Of a DNA stretch of 64,000 nucleotides, positions 48,930-58,583 are shown in pieces (the stretch's first letter is position 1; each line of letters begins with the position of its first letter). Below the pieces are notes generated by a model. The model ran no database searches, had not been told where the DNA came from, and worked only from the letters and a program-made list of their open reading frames with translations. Made by a program: the position numbers and the translations under genes. Source of the DNA: Marinobacterium sp. LSUCC0821 (lineage in GTDB: Bacteria; Pseudomonadota; Gammaproteobacteria; Pseudomonadales; Balneatricaceae); assembly GCF_012848475.1 (NCBI RefSeq), contig NZ_CP051666.1, positions 2,259,501-2,323,500 on the forward strand, in the 5' to 3' direction.

Positions 48930-49688
48930 ATGCATATTTTGGTTTCGAATGATGACGGCGTATATGCTCCAGGAATTAGAGTACTCGCTGAGTATCTAAT
49001 GGCAGCAGGTCACCGCTGTACCGTTGTTGCGCCAGATCGTAACCGCAGTGGTGCGAGCAACTCTCTTACGCTTGATAGACCGCTAGATGCGATTAAGCAC
49101 AGTAGTGGTTTCTTTGGTGTGGATGGTACGCCAACAGACTGTGTGCACCTTGGCGTTTCGGGGATTTTCTCTGATGGTGATATCCCAGATATCGTTGTAT
49201 CTGGTATCAACGCAGGTGCCAACCTAGGTGATGATGTTGTCTACTCTGGGACTGTCGCTGCAGCGACCGAAGGACGTCACCTTGAGTATCCGCCCATCGC
49301 AGTTTCTGTAGCTAACTACCATCCGAAACATTATGAAACTGCCGCTAAGGTTGTGGTCGATATGGTTGCTAATATCAATGCACTGAATGTTGCACCGCGT
49401 ACGGTGATCAACGTTAATGTGCCGGACTGTCCAATTGAAGAGCTCGCTGGTGTGCAAATATGTCGTTTAGGGCATCGCAGTGCAGGCGAGAAGCCTATAG
49501 CTACCGTCGATCCTAGAGGTCGCACGCGTTACTGGATTGCTCCAGTGGGTAAGGCTGAAGATCGCTTTGAAGGTACCGACTTTTTTGCTATCGAAGGTAA
49601 CTATGTGGCGGTAACCCCTCTTCAGCTTGATATGACCCGTTACAGCGATATGGATGGCGTTGCTGATTGGTTGGAGAGCTCTGAGTGA
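48930..49688 (+). CDS. surE: 5'-nucleotidase SurE
   Basis: Survival protein, a metal-dependent nucleotidase of 252 residues. The metal site is in MHILVSNDDGVYAPGIRVL, with DRNRSGASNSLTLDRPL and GINAGANLGDDVVYSGTVAA. It overlaps the possible GTG of pcm. Confidence 0.96.
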   Translation: MHILVSNDDGVYAPGIRVLAEYLMAAGHRCTVVAPDRNRSGASNSLTLDRPLDAIKHSSGFFGVDGTPTDCVHLGVSGIFSDGDIPDIVVSGINAGANLGDDVVYSGTVAAATEGRHLEYPPIAVSVANYHPKHYETAAKVVVDMVANINALNVAPRTVINVNVPDCPIEELAGVQICRLGHRSAGEKPIATVDPRGRTRYWIAPVGKAEDRFEGTDFFAIEGNYVAVTPLQLDMTRYSDMDGVADWLESSE

Positions 49689-49714
49689 GTGAGCAGCTCC
49701 ATCAAGGGATAGGA

Positions 49715-50350
49715 ATGACCTCTAAGCGAACACGCGATCGGCTGATTGCGCGTTTGCGTGAACAGGGCATAACTGATGAGGCGGTGCTTGAGACGATCGC
49801 TGAGACACCTCGCCATCTCTTTATCGATGAAGCCTTATCCCACAAAGCGTATGAAGATACTGCGCTTCCTATTGGATTTAATCAAACTATCTCGCAGCCC
49901 TACATCGTAGCCAGAATGACAGAGCTTCTACTGGAGTTTGGCGCTAAAGATAAGGTGCTTGAGGTAGGTACGGGTTCGGGTTATCAAACCGCGGTATTAG
50001 CAAAGCTTTGCCAGAAGGTTTTCAGTGTTGAACGTATCCGTCCTCTCCAGGAGCGAGCGGCCAAGCGTCTAACACTTCTTGAGATGTTTAACGTATCGCT
50101 ATTTCATACTGACGGTGGCATGGGTTTGCCGCATGAAGCACCCTTTGATGCAATTTTAGTGACAGCCGCTCCGCCTGAGCTTCCCGAGTCGCTTAAAGAG
50201 CAGCTCGCAATTGGTGGTGTTCTGGTTGCTCCAGTGGGTGGTGATGAACAGCGATTGATTCGCATTTTGCGACGCAGCGATTCGCATTTTGAGAAAAAAG
50301 AGATAGAACCGGTTAAATTTGTACCCCTGCTACAGGGCTTGGTAAGTTAA
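49715..50350 (+). CDS. pcm: Protein-L-isoaspartate O-methyltransferase
   Basis: Repairs isoaspartyl residues with SAM. ATG 49715 with AAGGGATAGGA upstream gives 211 residues (E. coli 208). An overlapping GTG at 49685 is the alternative. TISQPYIVARMTELLLE, VLEVGTGSGYQTAVLA and APFDAILVTAAPPELP-like segments are diagnostic. Confidence 0.94.
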   Translation: MTSKRTRDRLIARLREQGITDEAVLETIAETPRHLFIDEALSHKAYEDTALPIGFNQTISQPYIVARMTELLLEFGAKDKVLEVGTGSGYQTAVLAKLCQKVFSVERIRPLQERAAKRLTLLEMFNVSLFHTDGGMGLPHEAPFDAILVTAAPPELPESLKEQLAIGGVLVAPVGGDEQRLIRILRRSDSHFEKKEIEPVKFVPLLQGLVS

Positions 50351-50364
50351 TTTTTGAGGTTTGT

Positions 50365-51303
50365 GTGAATCAGGTAAGAGATACATTGGCGTACGTTAAG
50401 CTCTTTCTTAAAGGTCTTCTAATGGGTGCTGCAGATGCGGTTCCGGGTGTCTCGGGGGGGACGATAGCCTTTATAACAGGTATCTATGAAGAGCTCATTC
50501 ACTCCATTCGTCGATGTGATCTATCTGCCCTCAGTGTTCTTTTTAAAGAGGGTGTGCCTGCCGCTTGGCGATACATCAATGGTAACTTCTTAGTTGTTCT
50601 TCTATTGGGTATCACTGCGAGTATTTTGACCCTTGCTCGCCTGGTGCTATTTCTTCTAGCGGAACATCCGGTTCTTCTGTGGTCATTCTTCTTCGGTTTG
50701 ATATTGGCATCAACTTGGAGTGTTGTGCGCCATGTTCAGGGTTGGAGTGGCAATCGCATCTCAGTTTTTCTGCTAGGCACCGTTTTAGCCTATCTAATAA
50801 CATCGCTCACACCTTCAGCCATTGTTGTAACGCCTGTAACGATTTTCCTATCAGGCATGATCGCTATTTGCGCAATGATACTGCCTGGGATCTCCGGTAG
50901 CTTTATCCTCCTTCTATTAGGGATGTACTCCGCCATTCTTGGTGCAGTAAAGGAGCTAGATCTATACACGTTAGCTATTTTTGCAGCGGGTGCCCTGGCT
51001 GGCTTATTGGCCTTTTCTCGAGTGTTAAGCTGGGCGTTTAATCACTATCGCTCTATGACTTTGGCGCTACTAGGTGGTTTCTTACTTGGCTCGTTGAATA
51101 AGGTGTGGCCGTGGAAATATACCCTAAGTTACACGATCAACAGCAAGGGTGTGCAGGTGCCTTTGGTTGAGCAAAACGTCTCTCCTAATGCCTTCACTGA
51201 TCTGACTGGTGGGGTAGCCCAGGTTGAGTTTGCAATCGCTCTGGCTGTAGTTGGCTTTGCACTGGTTCTTGTTATTGACCTCTGGCCGCGAAAAGGGCGA
51301 TAG
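50365..51303 (+). CDS. DUF368 membrane protein, probable undecaprenyl-phosphate translocase
   Basis: 312 residues, about eight to ten hydrophobic segments, GTG start. The N-terminal signature KGLLMGAADAVPGVSGGTIA and the internal repeat ICAMILPGISGSFILLLLGM are the duplicated motif of DUF368. Members of this family (PopT) have recently been implicated in returning undecaprenyl phosphate across the membrane. It sits between pcm and nlpD, 14 bp after pcm. Confidence 0.85.
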   Translation: MNQVRDTLAYVKLFLKGLLMGAADAVPGVSGGTIAFITGIYEELIHSIRRCDLSALSVLFKEGVPAAWRYINGNFLVVLLLGITASILTLARLVLFLLAEHPVLLWSFFFGLILASTWSVVRHVQGWSGNRISVFLLGTVLAYLITSLTPSAIVVTPVTIFLSGMIAICAMILPGISGSFILLLLGMYSAILGAVKELDLYTLAIFAAGALAGLLAFSRVLSWAFNHYRSMTLALLGGFLLGSLNKVWPWKYTLSYTINSKGVQVPLVEQNVSPNAFTDLTGGVAQVEFAIALAVVGFALVLVIDLWPRKGR

Positions 51304-51304
51304 G

Positions 51305-52057
51305 TTGTTGGTAAAGGCACTAACGGTACTCTTAACTCTGCTGCTGATTGGTTGCGGCGGTGGTTATGCGACTGTCTCTGATCAATCACTAGGCCCCAAT
51401 ACACGTCGTCTGTCCGCTGATGAGTATCGTGTGCAATCAGGCGATACCTTGGCTGCCATCGCGTTTCGATTTGGTATTGATTACCGTGAATTGGCTCGAA
51501 TCAACGGTATTGAAAACGAAGATAAAATCTATTCGGGCCAGATTCTGCGAACTAAGGGTAATCCAGTTTCTAAGCCCTCTTCTGCTGTTGCTAAGAGGAA
51601 GCCAGTCTCTAAAGCGGCTTCTAATTCCTCCTCTAAACCGTCCTCTAAACCTGAGAGTGATCCTGCTCCTAAGCCGGCGCCAACAAATTTTGTTTGGTCT
51701 TGGCCATATTCTGGCAAGCTTCTTGCAGGGTTCTCATCTAAAGAGGGTGGTAACAAGGGTATAGATCTCTCCGGTAAGCTGGGAGACCCAATTAAAGCAG
51801 CGGCCGATGGTCAGATTGTTTATGCGGGAAGTGGCTTGCTTGGATACGGGAACCTTGTCATTATCAGTCATGGTCAGGACTTTTTGAGCGCTTATGCTCA
51901 TAACAGTCGAATACTGGTCAAGGAGAATCAGCAAGTTAAAGCGGGTGATGTGGTTGCAGAATTGGGTAATACCGGAGCAACACTTCCTATGCTTCACTTC
52001 GAGATTCGAAAAGATGGAAAGCCGGTTAATCCTTTAGGTTACTTACCTAAGCGTTAA
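51305..52057 (+). CDS. nlpD: NlpD-like murein hydrolase activator lipoprotein
   Basis: Outer membrane lipoprotein that activates a septal amidase. The likely start is a TTG at 51305 or 51308, just after the DUF368 stop, giving a short signal MLVKALTVLLTLLLIGC with the lipid-attached Cys. A LysM domain (YRVQSGDTLAAIAFRFGI), a Ser/Pro/Lys-rich linker and a C-terminal M23 domain follow. The peptidase site is degenerate: HLHFE is PMLHFEIR here and the first ligand motif reads KGIDLSG, as in E. coli NlpD. This supports an activator role. Promoters for rpoS usually lie inside nlpD. Confidence 0.88.
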   Translation: MLVKALTVLLTLLLIGCGGGYATVSDQSLGPNTRRLSADEYRVQSGDTLAAIAFRFGIDYRELARINGIENEDKIYSGQILRTKGNPVSKPSSAVAKRKPVSKAASNSSSKPSSKPESDPAPKPAPTNFVWSWPYSGKLLAGFSSKEGGNKGIDLSGKLGDPIKAAADGQIVYAGSGLLGYGNLVIISHGQDFLSAYAHNSRILVKENQQVKAGDVVAELGNTGATLPMLHFEIRKDGKPVNPLGYLPKR

Positions 52058-52114
52058 CTCAACTCCATCGGGCTGTCTTCCCTCATCACGTTTAGATATG
52101 TAGGTGAGTGTATT

Positions 52115-53110
52115 ATGAATTCTGATATCAATATCGAGTTTGAAGATCAAATCGATGATGAGGTGATTTTGTCTGACGACGAAGTAGACGACACCAATCA
52201 GGTTGATTCCGACATAGATACTGGGCGAGGCTCTGGTAGCCGTGCTCACGATGATCTTATGTCCGCTAAAAGCTTCGATGCGACGCAGCTCTATCTCAAC
52301 GAAATCGGGGTTCCAAACCTACTCACCCCCGATGAAGAGAAGCATTTCGGCCGTCTAGCGCTACAGGGTGATATGCCCGCGCGTCAGAAGATGATTGAGT
52401 GTAACTTGCGCTTGGTTGTTAACATCTCTCGCCGCTATCTAAATCGCGGCCTCTCACTTCTTGACCTAATTGAAGAGGGTAATCTGGGGCTTATTCGCGC
52501 GGTTGAGAAGTTCGATCCGGGTCGTGGCTTCAGATTCTCGACCTATGCAACCTGGTGGATTCGCCAAACAATAGAGCGGGCTATCATGAACCAGACGCGA
52601 ACCATTCGCCTCCCTATCCATATAGTAAAAGAGCTTAATGGTTATCTTCGTGTTGCGCGTGAGTTATCACTCACTATGGATCGTGAGCCAACAGCCGTTG
52701 ATATAGCAGCGCACTTAGGTAAAGACCCAGTTGCTGTAGATAAGATTCTTAAGCTAAATGAGCGAGTCGGTTCCCTCGACTACACCTACAGTGGCGATGA
52801 TGATGACCGCTCATTAACTGAAACAATTGCTGATGAGAACTCTTTGGGCCCAGAGGATCAACATCAGAGTGATGATCTGCACTCAAGCCTAGAACGCTGG
52901 TTGTGCGAGCTTCCCGATAAACATGCCGATGTGTTGGCGAGACGTTTTGGTCTTAGGGGGTACGATGCAGCTACTCTCGAAGTTGTGGGTGATGAGATCG
53001 GTTTAACCAGGGAGCGTGTTCGTCAAATTCAAGTAGAAGCACTTAAACGGCTGCGTGTGATTTTTGAAGAGAATGGTTTGGATGCCGAGGTTCTTTTTCA
53101 GAACACCTAA
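52115..53110 (+). CDS. rpoS: RNA polymerase sigma factor RpoS
   Basis: Stationary-phase and general stress sigma factor, 331 residues. Region 1.2 [20 protein letters not shown], region 2 [20 protein letters not shown] and [20 protein letters not shown], and region 4 [20 protein letters not shown] are complete. It follows nlpD by 57 bp. Confidence 0.97.
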   Translation: MNSDINIEFEDQIDDEVILSDDEVDDTNQVDSDIDTGRGSGSRAHDDLMSAKSFDATQLYLNEIGVPNLLTPDEEKHFGRLALQGDMPARQKMIECNLRLVVNISRRYLNRGLSLLDLIEEGNLGLIRAVEKFDPGRGFRFSTYATWWIRQTIERAIMNQTRTIRLPIHIVKELNGYLRVARELSLTMDREPTAVDIAAHLGKDPVAVDKILKLNERVGSLDYTYSGDDDDRSLTETIADENSLGPEDQHQSDDLHSSLERWLCELPDKHADVLARRFGLRGYDAATLEVVGDEIGLTRERVRQIQVEALKRLRVIFEENGLDAEVLFQNT

Positions 53111-53122
53111 GTCAATTTTGAT

Positions 53123-53446
53123 TTAGCGTTCTAGTAGACCAAATTTATTCGCTTTTCCATTCCACTCTTCAGCATCACTGAGTGGCTCAGTTCGATACTT
53201 TATATTTGGCCAAACTTCTGCAAGCTCTGCATTAAGGTTGTAGAACTTATCCTCTTCGGGGAGTAGGTCATCCTCGTGCTTAATAGCCTTTGCCGGACAT
53301 TCTGGTTCACAGAGTGCACAGTCAATGCACTCATCAGGATGAATAACAATAAAGTTAGGACCTTCATAGAAACAGTTAACCGGACAGACATCGACACAGT
53401 CAGTGTATTTGCACTTGATACAGTTCTCGGTCACGACAAAACTCAT
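53123..53446 (-). CDS. fdxA: 7Fe ferredoxin
   Basis: 107 residues. The N-terminal Cys cluster [18 protein letters not shown] and the second [12 protein letters not shown] give the [3Fe-4S]/[4Fe-4S] pattern of FdxA. It converges on rpoS and lies downstream of mutS on the same strand, an order shared with Pseudomonas. Confidence 0.95.
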   Translation of the reverse strand: MSFVVTENCIKCKYTDCVDVCPVNCFYEGPNFIVIHPDECIDCALCEPECPAKAIKHEDDLLPEEDKFYNLNAELAEVWPNIKYRTEPLSDAEEWNGKANKFGLLER

Positions 53447-53482
53447 TGTCTAATCCTCAGTCTCTATTATCTTCAGTATAGA

Positions 53483-56089
53483 TCAACGTTTGCTGCTTAG
53501 CGCCTTGAGCTCATAAAGAATATCTAACGCCTCACGAGGTGTTAGCTCATCCGGATTGATCTTCTCCAACCTTTGATCACTCTCTGACGGTACCGGTGCG
53601 ATGAAAAGATCACTCTGAAGTGGCCGCTCCACTTTCTCTTTGTGAACCGTTGCAGGTCGATGAGGGGATGCTTGGCTCTCCTCCTCTAACTGTATAAGTT
53701 TTGTTTTGGCCTTTTGGATCACACTTTTCGGCACGCCAGCAAGCTGAGCGACCTGCAGTCCATAACTTTGACTAGCAGGACCTGATTGCACCTCATGCAT
53801 GAAGACAATGTGATCGTTATGCTCAACAGCTGTTAGGTGTACGTTTTCAACTTCACTAATTAGATCTGCAAGTTGGGTCAGCTCAAAATAGTGTGTAGCG
53901 AATAGTGTTAATGATTGTGACCTCTCGGCTAAGTACTCCGCTGCAGACCAGGCGAGGGATAGGCCATCAAAGGTGCTGGTTCCGCGTCCAACTTCATCCA
54001 TCAGTACCAGTGATCTTTCGGTCGCATTGTGAAGAATGTTTGCGGTCTCAGTCATCTCAACCATAAAGGTTGAGCGTCCGCCAGCTAGGTCGTCAGATGA
54101 GCCCATTCGTGTAAATATTTGGTCTGTTACACCAATGGTTGCGCTCTCTGCTGGTACATATGAGCCAATTTGTGCCAGCAGGGTGATCAACGCAATTTGA
54201 CGCATATAGGTTGATTTACCACCCATGTTTGGACCGGTAATCACCAGCATGCGCTGTTCGTGATTGAGTTGCGTATCGTTCGCGACAAATGGGGTATCGA
54301 GAACCTGTTCCACGACAGGATGGCGGCCACCATGAATTTCGATCTGTGCGCTATCCACCAAATTTGGGCGATGGTATTCAAGTGTCGTCGCTCGTTCTGC
54401 AAGGTTGCGAAGCAGGTCGAGTTCAGAGAGTGCCTCGGCAGAGTTTTTAAGAGGTATAAGTTTTTCTGCTAGGGTCTCTAAGATCTCATCATAGAGCGCC
54501 TTCTCGCGGCTAAGTGCTCTTGATTTAGCGCTTAGAGCCTTATCTTCGAATGTCTTAAGCTCTGGGGTAATGAATCGTTCTGCATTCTTGAGAGTCTGTC
54601 GACGCTGATACTCTGCAGGGATCTCAAACTGCTGCACCTTACCTACTTCAATGTAGTATCCGTGCACACGGTTATAGCCTACTTTGAGGGTTGCGATGCC
54701 AGTGCGCTCACGTTCACGCGTTTCAAGATCAATAAGATAACTGCCGGCATTCTCGCTAAGGCCTCTTAGCTCATCCAGTTCAGCATCATAGCCCTCTGCA
54801 ATCACACCACCATCACGAATCACGACTGGAGGATTCTCTTTAATTGCCCTAAGCAGGAGATCGGCTAGCTCAGGGAAGGTGCTGATATTTGTTGCCAGTG
54901 ATGATAAATGTGATGTATCGCAATTCTCCAGAAGCGACTGGATCTGAGGTAACTGATGTAACGCGGTTTTAAGACGCTCTAAATCACGAGGTCTTGCTGA
55001 ACGAAGTGCGATACGCGATAGGATACGTTCCATATCACCAATCTGACGAAGGTGGTCATCAAAAAGCTCAAATCGATACTGATCTATAAGCCAGGCGATC
55101 GCGCTTTGGCGAGACTCTAACGTTTTAATGTTACGCAGTGGTCGGTGAAGCCAGCGGCGCAGTAAACGTGCCGCCATCGGTGTGCGGGTGCGATCAATAA
55201 CCGAAGCGAGAGTCTGTTCAGTGCCGCCGCTAAGATTTAGGTCAATCTCGAGGTTTTTACGTGTAGCGGCATCGATATGTACAGCCTCACTGCTCTTTTC
55301 AACGGCAATGGAGTTGATGTGTGGAAGCGCACCGCGTTGGGTATCACGAGCATACTGCATTAAGCAGCCGGCAGCGGCGATAGCAAGATGCATACCTTCA
55401 CAACCAAATCCTGAAAGATCTTTGGTTTTAAATTGATCGTTTAGCAGTCGAATCGAAGTTTCGAATTCGAAAGCCCAAGGGGGTTGTCTGCGTAAGCCAG
55501 TATTGCGAAGGAATTGAACCCAAGGATGTTCGTATAATTCGTCTGGAATGAGAAGTTCTGCTGGACGAAGACGGCCGAGCTCGGTTTGCGCTGCAAGTTC
55601 AGACTCATGTTCAGAGACATGAAATCGGCCAGCACTTAGGTCAAGTACCGCAATGCCGTAGCGCCCTTTAAGCTCATAGATAGCAGCTAAAAGATTATCG
55701 CGGCGCTCATCAAGTAGGGCTTCGTCTGTAAGGGTTCCGGGCGTAATAATGCGAGCAACTTGGCGCTCAACAGGCCCTTTGCTTGTTGCAGGGTCACCCA
55801 CTTGTTCACAAATAACAACAGATTGGCCAGCTCTTACAAGCTTGGCAACGTAACCTTCGGCAGCGTGAAATGGAACGCCGGCCATGGGAATAGGTTCACC
55901 GGCGGACTTTCCACGTGCAGTTAGAGAAATATCTAGTATTTCAGCGGCACGTTTAGCATCATCAAAGAACAACTCATAAAAGTCCCCCATACGATAAAAG
56001 AGAAACTCATGTGGGTGCTCAGCCTTGATGCGAAGATATTGCTGCATCATTGGAGTGTGTTGAGAAAGTGCTGGGTTATCGCTGGCCAT
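53483..56089 (-). CDS. mutS: DNA mismatch repair protein MutS
   Basis: 868 residues. The mismatch-reading Phe-x-Glu is in [20 protein letters not shown] (GDFYELF), and the ATPase Walker A is [18 protein letters not shown] near residue 617. [18 protein letters not shown] and [10 protein letters not shown] follow. The C-terminal tetramerisation tail ends [15 protein letters not shown]. Intact. Confidence 0.97.
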   Translation of the reverse strand: MASDNPALSQHTPMMQQYLRIKAEHPHEFLFYRMGDFYELFFDDAKRAAEILDISLTARGKSAGEPIPMAGVPFHAAEGYVAKLVRAGQSVVICEQVGDPATSKGPVERQVARIITPGTLTDEALLDERRDNLLAAIYELKGRYGIAVLDLSAGRFHVSEHESELAAQTELGRLRPAELLIPDELYEHPWVQFLRNTGLRRQPPWAFEFETSIRLLNDQFKTKDLSGFGCEGMHLAIAAAGCLMQYARDTQRGALPHINSIAVEKSSEAVHIDAATRKNLEIDLNLSGGTEQTLASVIDRTRTPMAARLLRRWLHRPLRNIKTLESRQSAIAWLIDQYRFELFDDHLRQIGDMERILSRIALRSARPRDLERLKTALHQLPQIQSLLENCDTSHLSSLATNISTFPELADLLLRAIKENPPVVIRDGGVIAEGYDAELDELRGLSENAGSYLIDLETRERERTGIATLKVGYNRVHGYYIEVGKVQQFEIPAEYQRRQTLKNAERFITPELKTFEDKALSAKSRALSREKALYDEILETLAEKLIPLKNSAEALSELDLLRNLAERATTLEYHRPNLVDSAQIEIHGGRHPVVEQVLDTPFVANDTQLNHEQRMLVITGPNMGGKSTYMRQIALITLLAQIGSYVPAESATIGVTDQIFTRMGSSDDLAGGRSTFMVEMTETANILHNATERSLVLMDEVGRGTSTFDGLSLAWSAAEYLAERSQSLTLFATHYFELTQLADLISEVENVHLTAVEHNDHIVFMHEVQSGPASQSYGLQVAQLAGVPKSVIQKAKTKLIQLEEESQASPHRPATVHKEKVERPLQSDLFIAPVPSESDQRLEKINPDELTPREALDILYELKALSSKR

Positions 56090-56259
56090 GATTCTGTTAG
56101 TTCGGTGTTTTGTAAACGCAAAATATAGGCGTTTGATTCTACGCGAATTATTGGGCTAGGGAACCTTGGATCGTAAAAAGCCTAGCTAGGGCTGATAAAC
56201 CAAGAGCAAGAAACCTAGAACATGAAACCAAGATAGCAAAATTTAGGGAGATAGGGTTG

Positions 56260-56736
56260 ATGGAAAACGAGTTGTCAAATATTGCTGAAGCCCTGAGGTC
56301 GAAAGGTTTAATGTTGGCAACAGCTGAGTCTTGCACCGGCGGTGGTATTGCAGAGTATTGCACATCGGTTGCTGGAAGTTCTGAGTGGTTTGATTGTGCT
56401 GTAGTCTCATACTCCAACGAAGCTAAGCAGAAACTTTTAGGTGTTAATAGTGATACGTTATTAACTTATGGAGCTGTCAGTCATGAAGTGGCGACAGAGA
56501 TGGTTACAGGTCTTTTAGCAAATACAAATGCGGATGTTGGAATCTCCGTAACAGGGATAGCAGGACCTGGCGGTGGGTCGGATATTAAGCCAGTCGGTAC
56601 TGTATATATCGCTTGGGGAATGAAGAAAAAACCAGTTCTAGTTAAGAAATTCCAATTCGCTGGCAACCGAGAAGCGGTCAGAAAAAGTTCTGTGGAGGCT
56701 GCAGTGACGGGGCTTGTGAGCTACCTGCAGGATTAA
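56260..56736 (+). CDS. pncC: Nicotinamide-nucleotide amidohydrolase (CinA C-terminal type)
   Basis: 158 residues. ATAESCTGGGIAEYCTSVAG, SYSNEAKQKLLGV and VGISVTGIAGPGGGSDIKPV define the stand-alone CinA C-domain that deamidates NMN. ATG 56260 follows AGGGAG. It lies upstream of recA, the common gammaproteobacterial order. Confidence 0.93.
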   Translation: MENELSNIAEALRSKGLMLATAESCTGGGIAEYCTSVAGSSEWFDCAVVSYSNEAKQKLLGVNSDTLLTYGAVSHEVATEMVTGLLANTNADVGISVTGIAGPGGGSDIKPVGTVYIAWGMKKKPVLVKKFQFAGNREAVRKSSVEAAVTGLVSYLQD

Positions 56737-56750
56737 TTTTAAACTCAAGC

Positions 56751-56795
56751 TTGCAATCTTTCAGATCTGTGATTAAATACTGGTTATTAATACAG
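56751..56795 (+). promoter_or_regulatory. recA promoter with LexA (SOS) box
   Basis: -35 TTGCAA (56751-56756), 17 bp, -10 TAAATA (56774-56779), then a perfect CTG-N10-CAG SOS box at 56780-56795 (CTGGTTATTAATACAG). LexA bound there would cover the transcription start. Confidence 0.9.
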
Positions 56796-56817
56796 TATTT
56801 TAGTTGAGGTACTACTC

Positions 56818-57867
56818 ATGGATCAGAATCGTCAAAAAGCACTTGATGCTGCACTATCTCAGATCGAACGCCAATTTGGTAAAGGCGCAGTCATGCGCAT
56901 GGGCGATCAACCGCGTGAAGCTATCCCATCAGTTTCAACGGGTTCACTAGGACTAGACATCGCACTGGGTATTGGCGGTCTGCCTTTTGGTCGTATCGTT
57001 GAGATCTATGGTCCGGAGTCTTCTGGTAAAACAACACTGACTCTGCAAGTAATCGCAGAAGCGCAACGTGTTGGTAAAACCTGTGCATTCGTTGATGCTG
57101 AGCATGCACTGGATCCTATCTACGCCGAGAAACTGGGTGTTGATGTAGATGCGCTTCTTGTTTCGCAGCCAGATACTGGTGAACAGGCGCTAGAAATCAC
57201 TGATATGTTGGTGCGCTCAGGTGCAGTGGATGTAATCATCGTCGACTCAGTTGCAGCACTTACACCAAAAGCGGAAATCGAAGGCGAGATGGGTGACTCT
57301 CACGTAGGCCTGCAGGCTCGTTTGATGTCGCAGGCACTGCGTAAGCTTACCGGTACAGTGAAACAGTCAAACTGTCTGTTGGTGTTCATCAACCAGATCC
57401 GTATGAAAATTGGTGTTATGTTCGGTAACCCAGAGACAACAACTGGCGGTAACGCACTTAAGTTTTACGCATCAGTTCGTCTAGATATTCGCCGCACAGG
57501 TGCTGTGAAGCAGGGTGATGAAATCACCGGTAACGAGACACGCGTGAAGGTTGTTAAGAATAAGGTTGCACCACCATTCCGTCAGGCTGAGTTCCAGATT
57601 ATGTATGGCAGCGGTATCTACCATATGGGTGAAGTAATCGACCTTGGTGTGCAGCAAAAGCTGATTGATAAGAGCGGTGCTTGGTATGCTTACAATGGCG
57701 ATAAGATTGGTCAGGGTAAAGCTAATGCTGCGAAGTTCCTTGAAGAGAATCCAGCGATTGCAAAAGAGATCGAAGCTGAAATTCGAAATCAGTTGCTAGC
57801 GGCTCCTAAAAAAGGAAAAGCTGACGATGCCGATGCTGGTGAGAGCAACGCAGGGTTAGAATTTTAA
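56818..57867 (+). CDS. recA: Recombinase A
   Basis: Strand-exchange protein and LexA coprotease, 349 residues. Walker A is [10 protein letters not shown] at residues 66-75, followed by DAEHALDP and [20 protein letters not shown] (loop L2 region). The acidic C-terminal tail is present. SOS-controlled by the upstream LexA box. Confidence 0.98.
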   Translation: MDQNRQKALDAALSQIERQFGKGAVMRMGDQPREAIPSVSTGSLGLDIALGIGGLPFGRIVEIYGPESSGKTTLTLQVIAEAQRVGKTCAFVDAEHALDPIYAEKLGVDVDALLVSQPDTGEQALEITDMLVRSGAVDVIIVDSVAALTPKAEIEGEMGDSHVGLQARLMSQALRKLTGTVKQSNCLLVFINQIRMKIGVMFGNPETTTGGNALKFYASVRLDIRRTGAVKQGDEITGNETRVKVVKNKVAPPFRQAEFQIMYGSGIYHMGEVIDLGVQQKLIDKSGAWYAYNGDKIGQGKANAAKFLEENPAIAKEIEAEIRNQLLAAPKKGKADDADAGESNAGLEF

Positions 57868-57875
57868 GAAGTTGT

Positions 57876-57898
57876 AAGGGGTCGAAAGACCCCTTTTT
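57876..57898 (+). terminator. Terminator between recA and recX
   Basis: AAGGGGTC, GAAA tetraloop, GACCCCTT, TTT. It ends only 3 bp before the recX ATG, so recX depends on read-through. Confidence 0.9.
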
Positions 57899-57901
57899 AT
57901 T

Positions 57902-58390
57902 ATGTCTAAATCTAATTTCCCACTTGAAAAAGAGTCAGAGATCCGAGCATTAGCTTTTAATTATCTGGCGCGTCAAGAATGCACTCAAAAACAGTTGCGC
58001 GACAAGCTGCTTCGAAGAACCGAGCAGGTCGAGCTGGTTGAAAAAGTTCTTAAGCAAATGGTTGAGGATGGCTATCAGTCAGATCAGCGCTTTACTGAAA
58101 TCTATGTTCGCCAAAAAAGTGAATCGGGTCAGGGTGCAATCAAAATTATCTTTGATCTCAAGCGTAAAGGGGTCGATGAGCAGCTCATAAAGCGTTGTTT
58201 AGCCTCACAAGAGTCGGATCCTAAGCAGTTAGCGCTGGAGTATTTGCGCAGAAAATTTGGCTTAGTTGCGGCCAGAGACCAAAAAGAGAAGGCTAAATGG
58301 ATGCGTCATATGGCTGGGCGTGGATTTGGCTTTGATGAGATATCCTTCGCTCTGCGATACCAGCAGCAAGATCCTGATGAGTGGCTCTGA
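57902..58390 (+). CDS. recX: Regulatory protein RecX
   Basis: 162 residues made of three-helix repeats: AFNYLARQECTQKQLRDKL, VLKQMVEDGYQSDQRFTEIY and the rest of the family pattern. It modulates RecA filaments. The ATG follows the terminator T run with no visible Shine-Dalgarno, which suggests low and coupled expression relative to recA. Confidence 0.92.
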   Translation: MSKSNFPLEKESEIRALAFNYLARQECTQKQLRDKLLRRTEQVELVEKVLKQMVEDGYQSDQRFTEIYVRQKSESGQGAIKIIFDLKRKGVDEQLIKRCLASQESDPKQLALEYLRRKFGLVAARDQKEKAKWMRHMAGRGFGFDEISFALRYQQQDPDEWL

Positions 58391-58465
58391 ACCTAGTTTT
58401 AATTCTAAACACTGTCCTGTTCTTCGCTGTGCTTAGCGAAATCGCGTGAAAATCAGCTTCCCCTC

Positions 58466-58494
58466 TTCGAACTACCTCGCTCTTTGTATATAAT
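58466..58494 (+). promoter_or_regulatory. Candidate alaS promoter
   Basis: TATAAT at 58489-58494 with TTCGAA 17 bp upstream, in the 193-bp gap between recX and alaS. The -10 is perfect, the -35 weak. Confidence 0.5.
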
Positions 58495-58583
58495 TACGCG
58501 CTATTTTGCCGAGCTTGCGTCTTATTGGGTGCTTGTTAACTATCGGCGACCATTTTTTGAAGATTGAGACTTGGTTCAAACCT

